From Muricea muricata (Eukaryota; Cnidaria; Anthozoa; Malacalcyonacea; Plexauridae): a stretch of 64,000 nt of DNA. Positions 11,409 through 22,914 of this stretch are shown here, piece by piece. The stretch spans positions 19,877,906 through 19,941,905 of the forward strand of contig OY979717.1 of assembly GCA_963855995.1 (NCBI GenBank), given 5' to 3'. The translations under genes and the position numbers were made by a program. Under the pieces are notes generated by a model. The model made no database searches. It saw only the letters and a list, made by a program, of their open reading frames with translations, and was not told where the DNA came from. Position 1 is the first letter of the stretch, and the number at the start of each line of letters is the position of its first letter.

Positions 11409-12478
11409 TTAACGTTCTCGTTTGGTATGGCTCGACTCCGCAGCTCTTGCATCGCGTTCAATGGCGGGATGCCGGCCGACGCAGCCGGATCGATTGCAAC
11501 GGTGTTTGAATGGACATGGGTTGCTGGCGCAAGGGACCTTTCGGTTGTAGTTGCGACAGAGGTCGTCATTGGAACGTGGCGTGGATCTAGTTGGGGCAAT
11601 TGGACATGCATTAACAAAGTGGTCGGCGCTACCACAGACGTGACAGGCGGTTTTGGCTAGCCCAGTAAACTTCTCTAAGTACAGTTGAGGATCTCGGTGA
11701 GCCCAAGAAATAGATATATCGTTCGCAGCCTTTTTACGGAATGCAATATCGTAGGCATACCAGGCCATGCCTGAGAATTTTCGTTGAGCATCGCGGATGG
11801 ATTGTTGATAGGCAAAAAGTTCTGAGGCCTTGTATGGAGAGAAATGGACAGCGACGCTTGCAAATGTGTTAAAGGCTGTTAGCCAACGCTCAATGGAGTC
11901 TATTCTTTGGCGTTTTGGTTGAGTTAAAGAGACTGGAATCGAAAGACCCGAGTTGCCTAGTGAGTCGAACGATATCTTTAAGTGCTCGTCGTGACCATCA
12001 ACGTTCTCGGACGTTCACCATTGCGCATCGACGTGATTATCTTGGGAGGCAGTTGTTGGGGTAGCGAGGATGAAGATCCAGGAGAGACGGTTGGTTCAGG
12101 CGGGGTGTGGACACTGGACAGCTGAGGCAGGATAGCATCGCGAATCGAGGAAGAAATCAGCGACTGCAAAGTTTCCATCTGCTCGGCCGTGAAACCACTA
12201 TTAGGCGTAGATTCTTCAGTGACAGGTCGGGACGGTACTGTAGAGTCGGTGGGAGCAGTTGAAGGAGTTACGGCTGGGGGGTTTGAAACTGCAACAGCGG
12301 GCCTGGGAGCGGCGCGAAGACGAGCAATAAGAGTTCTTCTTCAGCCAGTAGGAGACAGTTGTAAGTTGTCGCAGCGTAACCGAAGAACTTCGGTAGTCAA
12401 GGTCTCCAAAGTGTCTAGAGCAGGTTGTGGATCAGCACGACGAGAAGACGTTGATGTCGATCTTCTGATGCGAGGCAT
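11409..12478 (-). pseudogene. DIRS gag with SAP-like motif and CCHC zinc knuckle
   Basis: Starts MPRIRRST at 12478. A SAP-like DNA-binding motif follows, interrupted by an in-frame TGA near 12342. Then come a Pro/Ser/Thr-rich linker, a helix similar to FTAEQMETLQSLISSSI, and, after a frameshift near 11990, a capsid-like region. The zinc knuckle CHVCGSADHFVNAC fits C-x2-C-x4-H-x4-C (about 11600-11650), followed by a CCCH-like cluster. The N-terminal architecture equals that of the two gag relics at 53750-54875, so both belong to one DIRS lineage. Confidence 0.8.
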
Positions 12479-12500
12479 GATTAGTCCGTTTATAGGATGT

Positions 12501-13059
12501 ACTGTTGCAAATTTACGTTTTTGTTTTTGTGTTAACGCAACGAAGGTCAAAACCAGAATAAGTTAGGTTTAATTTTGAGCGAGCTTTTGCTCTAGATAAT
12601 CGTGACATTAGGAATGACGGTTATGAGTAGGTGCCAAAGCCAACAATGGTGGTGCCAGACAGTTAGGTGTGAGACAGATTTTGTAGGAAATGACTTGGAT
12701 TATCGCACGTTTTTATCTGACCTACTTTAACTGATACGAGGAATTTCTTTTAAGGATGTTGCTTCATATTAAACTCAATTTATTCTTTAAATAAATTGTC
12801 CCCATATATGTATTTAGAACGTTTCTTCTAGGTACTACATATAAACTCAGTAAATAATACCAAAAATAAAACAACTATGAACAGCACTCAAAACTATTTA
12901 TTAGACTTTTTACACATCACTCACAAATTACTTACTCAAATTAACATTTGATATTTATGGTAGCGTTATCTAAATTATTACTGCAAAATTAAATTCTGCA
13001 ATAAAATGCAACTGCTTTGTACTTCACTCTGATTGTCTTCACCTGAGGCTCAGACTTAC
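12501..13059. other. No gene recognised
   Basis: Low-complexity AT-rich sequence between the DIRS gag and the small exon-like ORF at 13060-13204. It may contain the remaining end of the DIRS insertion, but no terminal repeat was found. Confidence 0.4.
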
Positions 13060-13204
13060 GGTCCTTACTATCTAATGCCAATTCCTCGTAATTTAGACTG
13101 GCAAGATATTCATCCAAGTCGTCAACGGCAGTCTTCGACACCGCATTTCGTATTCTTTTCGAATCCTCTTCTACGCTCAACGCTTCACCAAATCGTTTCG
13201 CCAT
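13060..13204 (-). CDS. Possible first exon beginning MAKRFGEALS
   Basis: An ATG at 13204 opens a 48-residue frame starting MAKRFGEALSVEEDSKR, ending at a good donor (C|GTAAGT at 13060/13059). MAKRFGEPLS-like starts are, from memory, common in cnidarian and fish proteins related to Crypton-type recombinases and KIAA1958/ZMYM-like genes. The rest of the reading frame is acidic and helical with no domain I recognise. It lies inside the sequence that splits Mab-21 copy D, so it may be a relic of a further mobile element. No downstream exon was found. Confidence 0.3.
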
Positions 13205-13423
13205 CAAACACAAGCACAAATGAACAAAAATTATGCGGCCGACCACCTATATTCCCATATTGTTTAATCTTGCATCTATACTTAGCTTTTTCTTTTCAAA
13301 AACAACAAAAGCTTCTATTCCTCTCGAGGTCAGAAATATTTAATGAGTTTGAGAAGCTATTTCCTATCCTCGGAGCTGTGTTTGCAGTAGTATATGAATT
13401 TTACCAAACATGTTTATACTATT

Positions 13424-13612
13424 AGTAAGGTTTTCACAGGCAACGATATTGTACTAGCAATATCTTGCGATGGTTGCCGATTTTGTGCAAGAGAATTCGA
13501 ATGGATAACGCGCGATCAAATTTCGCCACAATGTGATTTGGTGCAGAAGATCATCAATGACGCTTTTCATGTTGTTCGGATTCTGAAGAGTTCGGCGGAA
13601 TGAGATTTCAAA
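13424..13612 (+). pseudogene. Mab-21/cGAS-like pseudogene, copy D, 3' part
   Basis: Reads KVFTGNDIVLAISCDG, then REFEWITRDQI and a HVV motif, matching the segment around residues 190-245 of copy B, with substitutions and a terminal frameshift near 13600. It resumes the alignment where the 7345-7975 piece stopped, so the two are halves of one gene. Similarity ends at about 13612, where unit B begins immediately. Confidence 0.8.
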
Positions 13613-15455
13613 ATCCTTTGTCACTCCATATACTTGCAGTCTATCACACGGAAATAAAGAGTAATAATTAGAAATTTATAAAATATTTAATGTTGCCAGT
13701 ATCCAACAACTGTAGTTGTATAAAGAAACTGTAGGGAGCCACCCTAACTTGTGACTAAACGTCACTCGAGTTCCATCCTAACCATGTGGTAGCAATACGT
13801 TTGAAATATTCCAGCAATGTTATCAAATGGAAGGGCATGTTATTGTCACAACCTGAAAGTATGAAACTATGACTATTGAGAAGAAATAATATTGTATTGC
13901 ACCAGCTTACACATAACATCACCGAAATTTTAAAAATTATAACATCCTATCCTGGCCAATATACAACTTTGTTTTACTTTATCTTATAATGTAACAGGTA
14001 CATTTTACTCGTAATTTGACCACAAAACACGGAGAAAAATACCGGCGAAAAGCAAATGTATTGAAACTGATTAGCATGGAAATTGATTGCATGAAAGTCG
14101 TAAATTTCTCAACAGAATATTCATATAGTCGGCTATACGACTTTTGCTATTTCTACATAGAGTTGATATTTTGTGATCAAAATGCATGCTTGAAAAAGAA
14201 ATTGAATAAATTATACTCAAGGGCAAAAATCAAGATGAATGGAAAAAGGCTGGAATTCGTCTATTGTTTTGGCTGCAAAAAACTAACTTATATATCGACA
14301 TTATTCACTAGTTCCATTCCCCCAAAAATTTTTAACCAAAATAGATTGTACTAGTATACACTGCTTTGATCCACCGCAGCATTTCGGGTATTGACGTGAG
14401 GTCTGGAATGAGCTTGAAGCAGATAGGTGGGATAAAGCCCCCAATCACTTTTAAAAAGTCGTAGGATAAAAATGCCGGCAAAAAGCAAGGCATGGCTACA
14501 TTGTATTGGAAGTACTTAAAAATTCATCCAATTTGCAAATTGATATGCCTGGGACTGCGCAGTTGCTTTAGAAAATAAAGTTCTTCTCACAAATTTGCAT
14601 AAAAAAGTCTTGAAAAATCGCATGGCATTGTCACAAATGGTGGTCCCGGCCTGAACTCGAATCGCTAAATATTCATTAATTTTACAGGTAATAGTTTAGT
14701 TTTCGATTGTCTTTCCGTTTGCGTTTGCAATGCCCCTCTTTCTTTTTCACTTTTCAAATTTTATTTCTGGAACCCCGCTGCAAACTAGTCGGAATTTGTT
14801 TCTTTCTCGGTAGACTTTTTCCGGTTCTCTTAAATTAATTGAACTTAATTTTGGCCTAATTTCAATTTATCTCAGGGCAATGTACAAAAGTGAGAGTTTG
14901 CAGAATGACAAAAAAAACAAGAAGATCGATTTCCAGATAAAATGAAAATAATTGAACTTAATTTTGACTTAATTCCAATTCATCTCAATACAAAAATGAG
15001 AGATTGCAAAATAACAGAGAGTAGGAAGATCGATTTCCGGATAAAATGAAACTAGATTGAATAATATGTATAAAAATTCTAATTGTTTCGAGGTTACAAA
15101 AACAGAAGCCCCGTGACTGCATGAATAGACTATACGTAATATCCATTGGGCATATACAAACAGTTTGACTTACTGATCGACCTTTTGTGAATTGTACAAT
15201 TATACTCTTTTAAAAAGGCTCCAGTTACTAATATTGGTTAGCATCACGGAAAAAGGCATAGACTAGAGATTGAGCCTTTTTCACAGGTACTATTAATACA
15301 TTAAAAATGGCGTATGCTACACGTGACTCTGATGCTCTTCAAAATGCTATATTACGTGTATGGACTCCTACAGTTGGCGCAAGGTCATGGGTATCATTGA
15401 TTGAGAGAACGCTGAGGAAATTTTTGCTTCTGCCGGTCCATTTCTTGCTCCTGTT

Positions 15456-16763
15456 ATGATGCGAGATCACTTTCCAACCAATTTCCATTTTCCCATAGAT
15501 TGTTATTCCGACGGCAGACCGCCATTCCGATTCAAGGAAAAAATACTCTGCGGCAGTTGGAGTGAAGGATTATACTTAAATGGTTACTCTAACACGTCAG
15601 TTCCAGATATGGATTTCATGCTCGTTCTCGATCATATTTCATTTTCGGAGGAAAGCCAATGTTGTGGTAATTTGATATTGAAAGAAGATACACCATTCCT
15701 GGATGTTTACATAACAAATAAATCCGCTGCCAATCTCTGGCAAGAATTTTTGCATGATCGAGACGTGGCACAAAGCAATCGCTTGTCGTCAAAGAAGCTA
15801 AAAGAAAAACTTCGCGAGAAGCACCAGCTAATGGATGTTTTGGGTTACGCTTTGAAAGACAATGCTACAGCTAATGTAGATGGTGCAGCTATGTACACAT
15901 TTCGTTTAGACAATTCCTTTTCACACATAAATAGTATACTTAATTCAGTTCAATCGACTATGTCAAAGGACAATGCAAGTAAATTACATACCTGTGCGAA
16001 TTTTGCCAAGGACATTTATAGTGAGGTTTTCACAGGTTGTGATATTGTACTAGCCATATCTTGTGATGGTTGGCCATCTTGTGCGAGGGAATGGATAACA
16101 CGCGATCGAATTTGGCCACAAACTGATTTAATACAGAAGATTATCAACGACGGTTTTCACATTGTTCCAAAGAGTTCGGCCGAAGGAGATTTTCGACTGT
16201 CATTTTCCTATACTGAAACTACGCTCATTGCAAGTTTAATTAAGTTACAACATAAGGTACTTCGTTCTTTCAAAGCTGTTGTCAAATTTCACCAAAGTTC
16301 CTGGAGTCGTAACATCAAGGACATTATCACAACATATCACCTGAAAACAATAGCATTTTGGTATTTTGAGAAAAGAATGCAAAATTCATTCACCGAAGAA
16401 ACTGTGGGAACCCATCTAGTTTTATTACTCCAGAAGTTGGCTGAGGCTTTGAGGAGTCGCGAATTGCCAATGTATTTTATGTCGAAAGTAAACCTCTTTA
16501 AAAATATTGACAATCCAGAAGAAGCACTTGATATTGCGGACAAGATCGAGGAACTTTCAAAAAATTTTGGCCTTGTAATAAAAGGAATTGAAAACATAAC
16601 TTCTGGCTTTGCACTTAGCTGCAATATTCTTTCAAACTTTCATAAGATAAGTGTTAAGCATCTTGAAGGACGGAATCCTTTACTTGATGAAAAATTTAAA
16701 TGCATATTCCAATCTTTAGAGGAGACAAGAACTTACTTACAGTTCCTAAACCCACAGAACTGA
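15456..16763 (+). CDS. Mab-21/cGAS-like nucleotidyltransferase (copy B; 5' frameshift)
   Basis: A 435-residue frame in one exon. Family: Mab-21/cGAS-like receptors (cGLRs), which make cyclic dinucleotide or related second messengers after ligand sensing. Visible: Gly33-Ser34 in the GSWSEGLY loop, Asp51-x-Asp53 in PDMDFM, a candidate third acid Asp196 in GCDIVLAIS, then WPSCAREW, DFRLSFS and YHLKTIAFW in the helical domain, and a YFMSKVNLF tail as in cGAS. No cGAS-type Cys/His zinc thumb is seen. The original start is the ATG at 15307 (MAYATRDSD), but a one-base deletion near 15405, relative to copies A and C, breaks that frame; translation from 15456 would lose about 50 N-terminal residues including the start of the spine helix. 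May be a sequencing artefact or a truncated gene. The C-terminal tail is longer than in copy C by about 35 residues. Confidence 0.8.
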   Translation: MMRDHFPTNFHFPIDCYSDGRPPFRFKEKILCGSWSEGLYLNGYSNTSVPDMDFMLVLDHISFSEESQCCGNLILKEDTPFLDVYITNKSAANLWQEFLHDRDVAQSNRLSSKKLKEKLREKHQLMDVLGYALKDNATANVDGAAMYTFRLDNSFSHINSILNSVQSTMSKDNASKLHTCANFAKDIYSEVFTGCDIVLAISCDGWPSCAREWITRDRIWPQTDLIQKIINDGFHIVPKSSAEGDFRLSFSYTETTLIASLIKLQHKVLRSFKAVVKFHQSSWSRNIKDIITTYHLKTIAFWYFEKRMQNSFTEETVGTHLVLLLQKLAEALRSRELPMYFMSKVNLFKNIDNPEEALDIADKIEELSKNFGLVIKGIENITSGFALSCNILSNFHKISVKHLEGRNPLLDEKFKCIFQSLEETRTYLQFLNPQN

Positions 16764-18081
16764 AATGAGCACGAAATAAAACGTGTGGCAGAATGAGCAG
16801 AAAAATCATGCAGTATACAACTATACATGAAGTATCGCTTTAGGATTTGATAATTAGCTATGTGTGCGTCATGTGAACTCTGATATAATTATGTTAAATA
16901 AAGTGTTAGCACTAGTGTTAATGCTGGCTTGCCATGTAACAACGACTAGCCGTCGCCTTATTAAATTTTGTCGCAAACTATTTGGAATATCAAGCCAGAA
17001 TGTAGAAGTAGGACACACCACGGAATTGTATAAGGTTTATTATTAATGAATATAATATAGGAGGTTGAAAGATTAAATAGAATTATTCGATCTAAAGTGT
17101 AAAATACAAATATAAATTGATTACAAATTTGTATGACCAGTACTTGTATAAATCAAGCGCCTTTCCTTATATAATTTCTGAGTACTTAGTTCTTGCCGGG
17201 TTCCCACGTTCCGCTACACACCATTCAAGCGTTCATTCTCATGTTAGCAATAAACTGTTACAACATACAGCACTTCAGGCAGATTGAATTCAGTTTATTC
17301 ACCACTTCATTTAATTATTCGCACTGATTATAATGAAAATATAAATAAAATATAGGTAAATTTATGTTTAGGGGGGAAAATATGTGAAATTGAAGGATAT
17401 GGAGTGGGGGAAAACCTCAAAAAGACAAAAACTTGTACAAGAGGCCATTTCATTGTAATTCAAAATGAGATACGTCTCTCGCATACATCCAAACGGTTCA
17501 GAATATATTCCGGAATAATTTTCATAGCATGAATCTCGTGTTTCTGTTCGTGTTAATCAAAGCGCCAATCAAATACTAAATTAGTATAAGTGTAATTTTC
17601 TATTAATATCATTTTAAAAAAAAATTTTTCACCGATTTGCTTATGTTTTTAGTTTTTAAAAATCCCGCGCCCCGTGAGGGTCGCGATCAGTGCCGATTAA
17701 TTTTCTGTCGGCACACTATGCCGATTAATGATTAATTGGCACAGTTGTTAGCCAATCAGAATCGAGTAAAAAAAGAAAAATGATATTAAAATGAATACTA
17801 ATCATATAATGTTGTTAATATTTAAATTTGTTACTGTAGTATCTACTTGTCTTCTCGACGATACACTATTGAAGCAAAAGATTCATGTCGATGAGAGATC
17901 TTTATTTTATGAATTGCAAGACCCTCTCGAACATTTGATAGTACCTGTTTTTGACGTTATTTTGCTCAAAATAACGCAACATTGATAAATCAACAGAAAA
18001 AGTCCCTACAAATATGATTTTTTAATTTAACTAGACATATGACACCTATTTTAAAATACGTCACCCTTTCCAAAACTAGTA
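16764..18081. other. No gene recognised; shared with unit C in part
   Basis: 16860-17300 is duplicated at 31280-31680, including GTTAATGCTGGCTTGCCAT; the frame at 16864-17046 is not kept in unit C. The 64-codon frame at 17791-17985 has no recognisable domain. AATAAAG at 16896 could serve as the poly(A) signal of the upstream Mab-21 gene. Confidence 0.35.
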
Positions 18082-18764
18082 GTCAGGGAAGCAGAGGTAA
18101 TTTTACCTACCTTCTCGAGGGGAAATCAATTTTGCCCTTAAATTGTCCGTTGGATGCCTAATATCACAATTCTGAATGTTGTTTGGCCCGATTTATCTTG
18201 TAGGCTTCGGTCAACACGTTTTTCTTGAGCTTTATTATAAAACTATTATGTGGTCAAAAATAGTAATTTCAAATTCGCTCATTTGAAAAATAACTTGTAT
18301 CATAAGAAAGCTTATAAAAAACAACATATAAGACATCTTACGGGCACCCTTGTTTTGCAAGCCGTTTTTGAGTTATTGCTGCTTCAAAATGGAAAAGTGT
18401 CCTAAAATGGCGCTAATTTCCTGGGCACTAGTCGGGAAATAAGTTTTCAAACGCTCATAACTCAACAAAAATGTGAAAAATAAAAGTAACCATAATAATG
18501 TGTTATATGTAATTTTTTATCACCTTTTTGATAAAGCAAGTGGTTTTTCCTAGAAATAAATCTGAAATTTCGCCTTTCTTGACAATAATATAGTATTATA
18601 GAAAATTTCGGGAAAAACGTGTTGGCTGGAGCCCACAAGAAATTTTATCGCGTTCAACATGCAGAAATATATTTATTAGACCTAAAGGTACAATATAAAC
18701 ATAAATGAAAATGCCCCTCGATATGGCAAGTAAACATATATTTTTGTAACTCTGAGTCCCCGAC
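18082..18764. mobile_element. 683-bp TA-flanked element absent from unit C
   Basis: Left end GTCAGGGAAGCAGA and right end TCTGAGTCCCCGAC are imperfect inverted repeats, with TA on both sides (18080-18081, 18765-18766). Unit C has continuous sequence at about 32527-32545. TA target duplication points to the Tc1/mariner group. No ORF. Confidence 0.55.
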
Positions 18765-19950
18765 TATAGATACAGTTGAATGTCTTGCGCCTAATCACAA
18801 GATCAGTTTGCTTCAAAACTTTGACTTTTGTTGTTAGTTGTCTATTCGTATAGTTTCTAAGCCTTTCATTCCAAATGTGTCCAATGTTATTCGAAAATGT
18901 TCACTTGTGCTTGCTCTAGCTCGTACGTATCAACATCTTACCCATACAGGGTATTTTACCTGTGCCCGGCGCTTCGTACGAGATTGTTTTATCAATTCCA
19001 ATCAATTCTCGTCCACTGGTGTACCGAGAATAAAAAAAACAAAAAAAACTAGAACCAAGCTTTGCATGGCTCGGCTGCGCCACATGTATCAGGAAGCAAG
19101 AACATCCAATTTGATGTTTGTTTTGTGTTGTATGTTAAATTTTCCATTTTTTTTTGAGAAAAGTTTTAGGACAGTTGTGAGTTGCATGTGACTGGGCTAT
19201 AAACAGCATGAGATTAGATGTGCGTCTAAAGTTATCAACACGAATAACACAATTAATTAACATTTTCAGGTCACTTAGGATATCAATAAGTTATACAAAA
19301 ATACACGCGCCATTTGAAACTTAATTATTGATAAATAATATTATTATATCATTAGCTTAATATGCAGTACTACATATAGGTTGTAATACATAATCTGTAC
19401 AAATCGAAAGTACTAATTGTATTCGATATATACAACAAACAGTTGTTCATACTAGGTGCATAATATTTGCAAGAATGAGATATTTACTGTAAGATATTTA
19501 CAAGAATGAGATATTTACTATAATATTTAAATAATGCTAATCAGTGTTTTCAAAAAAGTACGTGTGATTGCAAATTTCCAGTTTGATTTTATAATCAGAT
19601 GAAAAAAGTAGTAGTAAACTTCATTGTAGTATCAGATGTATTAAAATATGTAAAGCATCTTGAGAGCCCTTCGAAATCAAATTCTTTATATGTATAAATG
19701 ATAGGATTTATAGCAGCGTTTATCCAAAAGCGACATACTGCTGACCACGCATGCAGTGTTTTCACATTAGATGTTAGTCCACCAAGAGCGAGAAATGTAA
19801 AAATGCCATCAGGAATCCAGCAACACAAGTTTGTCATAACTTTACCAAACATTCGCTTCGCTAGGTAAGAATCTTTCTGTTTTCTCGTCATAGTACTTCT
19901 AATATCATTCGGTTTCAATGATACATGAATACATTTTTATATAACATATA

Positions 19951-21749
19951 CAGTGCGACTCACGATATTACTTTCAGTGGCGGATCCAGGGTAAGTCAAA
20001 ATAAATTATAGCAGCTCAATTTTAAATTCAAAATAACTTTATAACAATGTCATAGGTTATGAATTTCAAAAGAATAAAATCTAACCAATGAAGTTGCTTT
20101 GAAGCTATTTTAAAATGTAAATATATCCTAGAATGAGCTGCGGTAATATATTTTGACTTACGCTGGATCCGCCACTGATTACTTTTATGAGATATTTATG
20201 CCGTACGTATTCAAAATGAGCATTGCTATTCATTAAAACTTACGAACATCAAAACAAAGTTGTGAGAAGATCTTTACGATGTTGATATTTGATGTTAGTC
20301 ACATGACTGAAAAAATATGGCGTTGTTCCATATTTGGGGTGAACCACGCTATTAGTTTTAAAAATATGATAACACGACAGGACGTCGTTTTTAACTTAAT
20401 TGGAAGTGGAAACGACATTCTTTAACCAAAAACAGCATAGTTAACAACAAGAGAATGTTTTAGCTAGAAAATAAACGAACTTGGTGTCATAGTTGAAGGA
20501 TTTTTCAAAGATTACGTGGAACGGTGGAAAAGAGGGATTCTGGACTTCTAAAATGGATAAGAATGGAAGGTATTAGGCGTTTGAAGGAGAACTGTTCGTA
20601 AATTATCATGATCAACGTCTATCAACATCTTGAGAAAGTTTGCTTTTCCATATATCTTCAAAACTAGCAATGATGGATTTCTGGTAAGCAATAATAATTC
20701 TAAAAGTACCTCCACTGGTGTCGTGGAATAAACGTTTGGAACTGGATTGAGGAAAAAAAATGCTTGAGAGCACAACAAGTCGAGAAAGACAAGACAGACA
20801 AGTCGAGATCAACATGATAATTCCCTAATGCTGGAAAAGGAACTTCTGATGAAAGGTTTTAGGTACCTGCCAAAGAAGTGGTAGAACGATCATTTAGATC
20901 TGTATTATTAGCAACCAACATGTCTTCATATGTGCCTAAATGTGCAAAAGAGACCTCTGATCCCTATTTCCGCTATTACCAGCAGAACTCGTTTACTTTG
21001 CCACTTTTTTGTTGACTCCTTAGCCTCGCTAATCACATACCATCATTGAATATCAATAATCTAACCCATGCATACATTTTCCAAGCTTTATCATGCTGAT
21101 TTCGTCTGCCCGTCAAAAGGACAAACTTCTGTTGTGCTCTCAAGCATTTTTTTTGCCTCAATCCAATGCCAAACGTTTATTCCACGACACCAGTGGAGGT
21201 ACTTTTAGAATTATTATTGATTACCAGGAATCCATCATTGCTAGTTTTGAAGATATATGGCAAAGCAAACTTTCTCAAAATGTTGATAGACATTGATCAT
21301 GATAATTTACGAACAGTTCTCCTTCAAACGCCTAATACCTCCCATTCTTGTCCATTTTAGAAATCCAGAATCCCTCTTTTCCACCGTTCCACGTAATCTT
21401 TGAAAAATCCTTCAACTATGACACCAAGTTCGTTTATTTTCTAGCTAAAACATTCTCTTGTAGTTACCTAGTATGCTGTTTTTGGTTAAAGAATGTCGTT
21501 CCCACTTCCAATTAAGTTAAAAACGACGTCTTATCGTGTTATCATATTTTTAAAACTAATAGCGTGGTCCGCCAGAAATATGGAACAGCGCCATATTTTT
21601 TCAGTCATGTGACTAACATCAAATATCAACATCGTAAAGATCTTCTCACAACTTTGTTTTGATGTTCGTAAGTTTTAATGAATAGCAATGCTCATTTTGA
21701 ATACGTACGGCATAAATACCTCATACAAGTAATATCGTGAGTCGCAGTG
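19951..21749. mobile_element. 1.8-kb palindromic TA-target (Tc1/mariner-type) element
   Basis: Ends CAGTGCGACTCACGATATTA and its inverted copy at 21726-21749, flanked by TA (19949-19950; 21750-21751). The intact 7TM copy in unit C has a single TA at this site. The two arms (19951-20822 minus the nested MITE, and 21087-21749) are about 660 bp each and nearly identical inverted copies, with a spacer of about 260 bp. ORFs on the arms (20548-20815, 21093-21360) mirror each other and show no transposase motif. Confidence 0.85.
19975..20177. mobile_element. 203-bp hAT-type MITE nested in one arm of the palindrome
   Basis: Begins CAGTGGCGGATCCAG and ends in its inverted copy CTGGATCCGCCACTG. It is flanked by the 8-bp direct repeat ATTACTTT (19967-19974; 20178-20185). 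The opposite arm of the host palindrome (about 21718-21728) has the same site uninterrupted. An 8-bp duplication and a CAGNG-type end fit the hAT superfamily. Confidence 0.85.
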
Positions 21750-22666
21750 TAGTCACGTAGAGGCACATAAGGGCATTAAGGACACCAAATAATCCAAAGC
21801 AGTATTCCCAACCAAAAACCTTCCTGCTTTCATCAGGTAACTGAAGTGGAAGATAAACACTGTTTTGGCCGTAAAACGTCACATAATTTGTGTTAAAGTA
21901 CTGACGAAACATTACTGGAAAAATGGCAATTGCACGGACAAACAACCAAGTAAAAACGACAGTACTCTTGCTGATTTTGTTCCAAAGTTTACGACTCTTC
22001 GGCTGCCTGCGTTGGCAATGCTCCGGTATCGCTCTTTTGTGATAGCCACGATCATGAACAATGAAACTTGACTTGAAATTAGAGAGAAAATACCTGCGAC
22101 AGTACAGCTCGTGCTCGACCGCCATTTTTCGTCGCATTCAAAATAATGTCCTTTGTAAGTGGCATTTTTATACCCAATGATTAAAAGATAGATGCTCATT
22201 AGGATATCGCTTGAAACCAAACTGTTAATGAACAGAGCTTGTGAACATTTTGTGTCGATACTTAATCTGATGAAAATTACGCCAAGATTTCCACAAGCAA
22301 CAAGTACAGCAACAATCCACATGAACACCTCGAGGCAATCATTCTTCAAAAGTTCGCTGCAACTGGAAAAGACGTCCGTCGGAAAAAACGATCGATTTTG
22401 GGGTTTACTTCGCTTGCATAGCAGCAGTGCGTAAATGCTATGTTATATATACCCACGTGATACTAAGAAACTTTTAGTCTATAATATTTAAATATTTAGT
22501 ATGCTCTACATGGAGCATACTAATGAGCCTATTTTTTCTCTTTTTAATCAGAGATCATTTGCGTGCTCTGTATATACAGCTCGTGAGAATGTAATGTTAT
22601 CATGTAATATTATAATGTAATACTCTAATTAAGTAATAACGCAACGTGTTAACATCTAATAACTTA

Positions 22667-22914
22667 AAGAGGGGTTACAGTCCGTTCTGCGCATCGGTTC
22701 TGCTCATAACAAAGGTGGGCCACCAAATATAAACAGTGTCCAAATTTCACACTTTTCGAACTCTTTTTGAATTGAAACTCTGGTTTACATTCATGTATAA
22801 GCATAGCAAACCAGAAAAGTGTCAGATATTCATTTCGTAAGTCATATTTTACGAATATGGAATTTCAAAATGTGAACAAAGCGTTTGTTTACATTACGGA
22901 CTGTAACCCCTCTT
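22667..22914. mobile_element. 248-bp TA-flanked MITE with empty site in unit C
   Basis: Terminal inverted repeat AAGAGGGGTTACAGTCCGT at both ends, TA duplicated at 22665-22666 and 22915-22916. Unit C at about 34570-34580 has the empty site with one TA. A diverged fragment is at about 7028-7180. Confidence 0.8.

Larger units (their letters stand above)
8180..12500 (-). mobile_element. DIRS-type tyrosine-recombinase retrotransposon, decayed
   Basis: On the minus strand the order is gag with SAP-like and CCHC motifs (12478-11409), reverse transcriptase and RNase H (11400-9808) and tyrosine recombinase (9780-8843). Each part carries stops, frameshifts or a lost catalytic residue, so the copy is inactive. 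The outer limits are not resolved; the insertion lies inside Mab-21 copy D between about 7976 and 13423. Absence of LTRs and presence of a tyrosine recombinase separate it from Gypsy, Copia and BEL elements. Confidence 0.85.
19595..22433 (-). pseudogene. LGR/relaxin-receptor-type 7TM exon, pseudogene (unit B copy)
   Basis: Second copy of the 33175-34201 exon. It is broken in at least five ways. A one-base deletion near 22395 shifts the hinge frame relative to the intact copy, and the hinge Cys there is Arg. A region of about 155 bp that holds the splice acceptor in unit C is missing next to 22433. A frameshift near 21985 changes the TM4 region. A 1.8-kb palindromic element sits between TM5 and the third loop (19951-21749). 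The normal C-terminus is deleted after INPIIYT (about 19685). The remaining pieces are still close to the intact copy, for example NLCCWIP in TM6, so the decay is recent. Confidence 0.9.

Noticed and set aside
16337-16624. Antisense ORF in Mab-21 copy B (similar ones at 4531-4884 and 30550-30762)
   Set aside because: Shadow of the sense coding sequence, recurring in all copies.
20548-21360. Mirrored ORFs on the arms of the palindromic element
   Set aside because: The same sequence read in both arms; no transposase signature; spacer motifs were too weak to assign.
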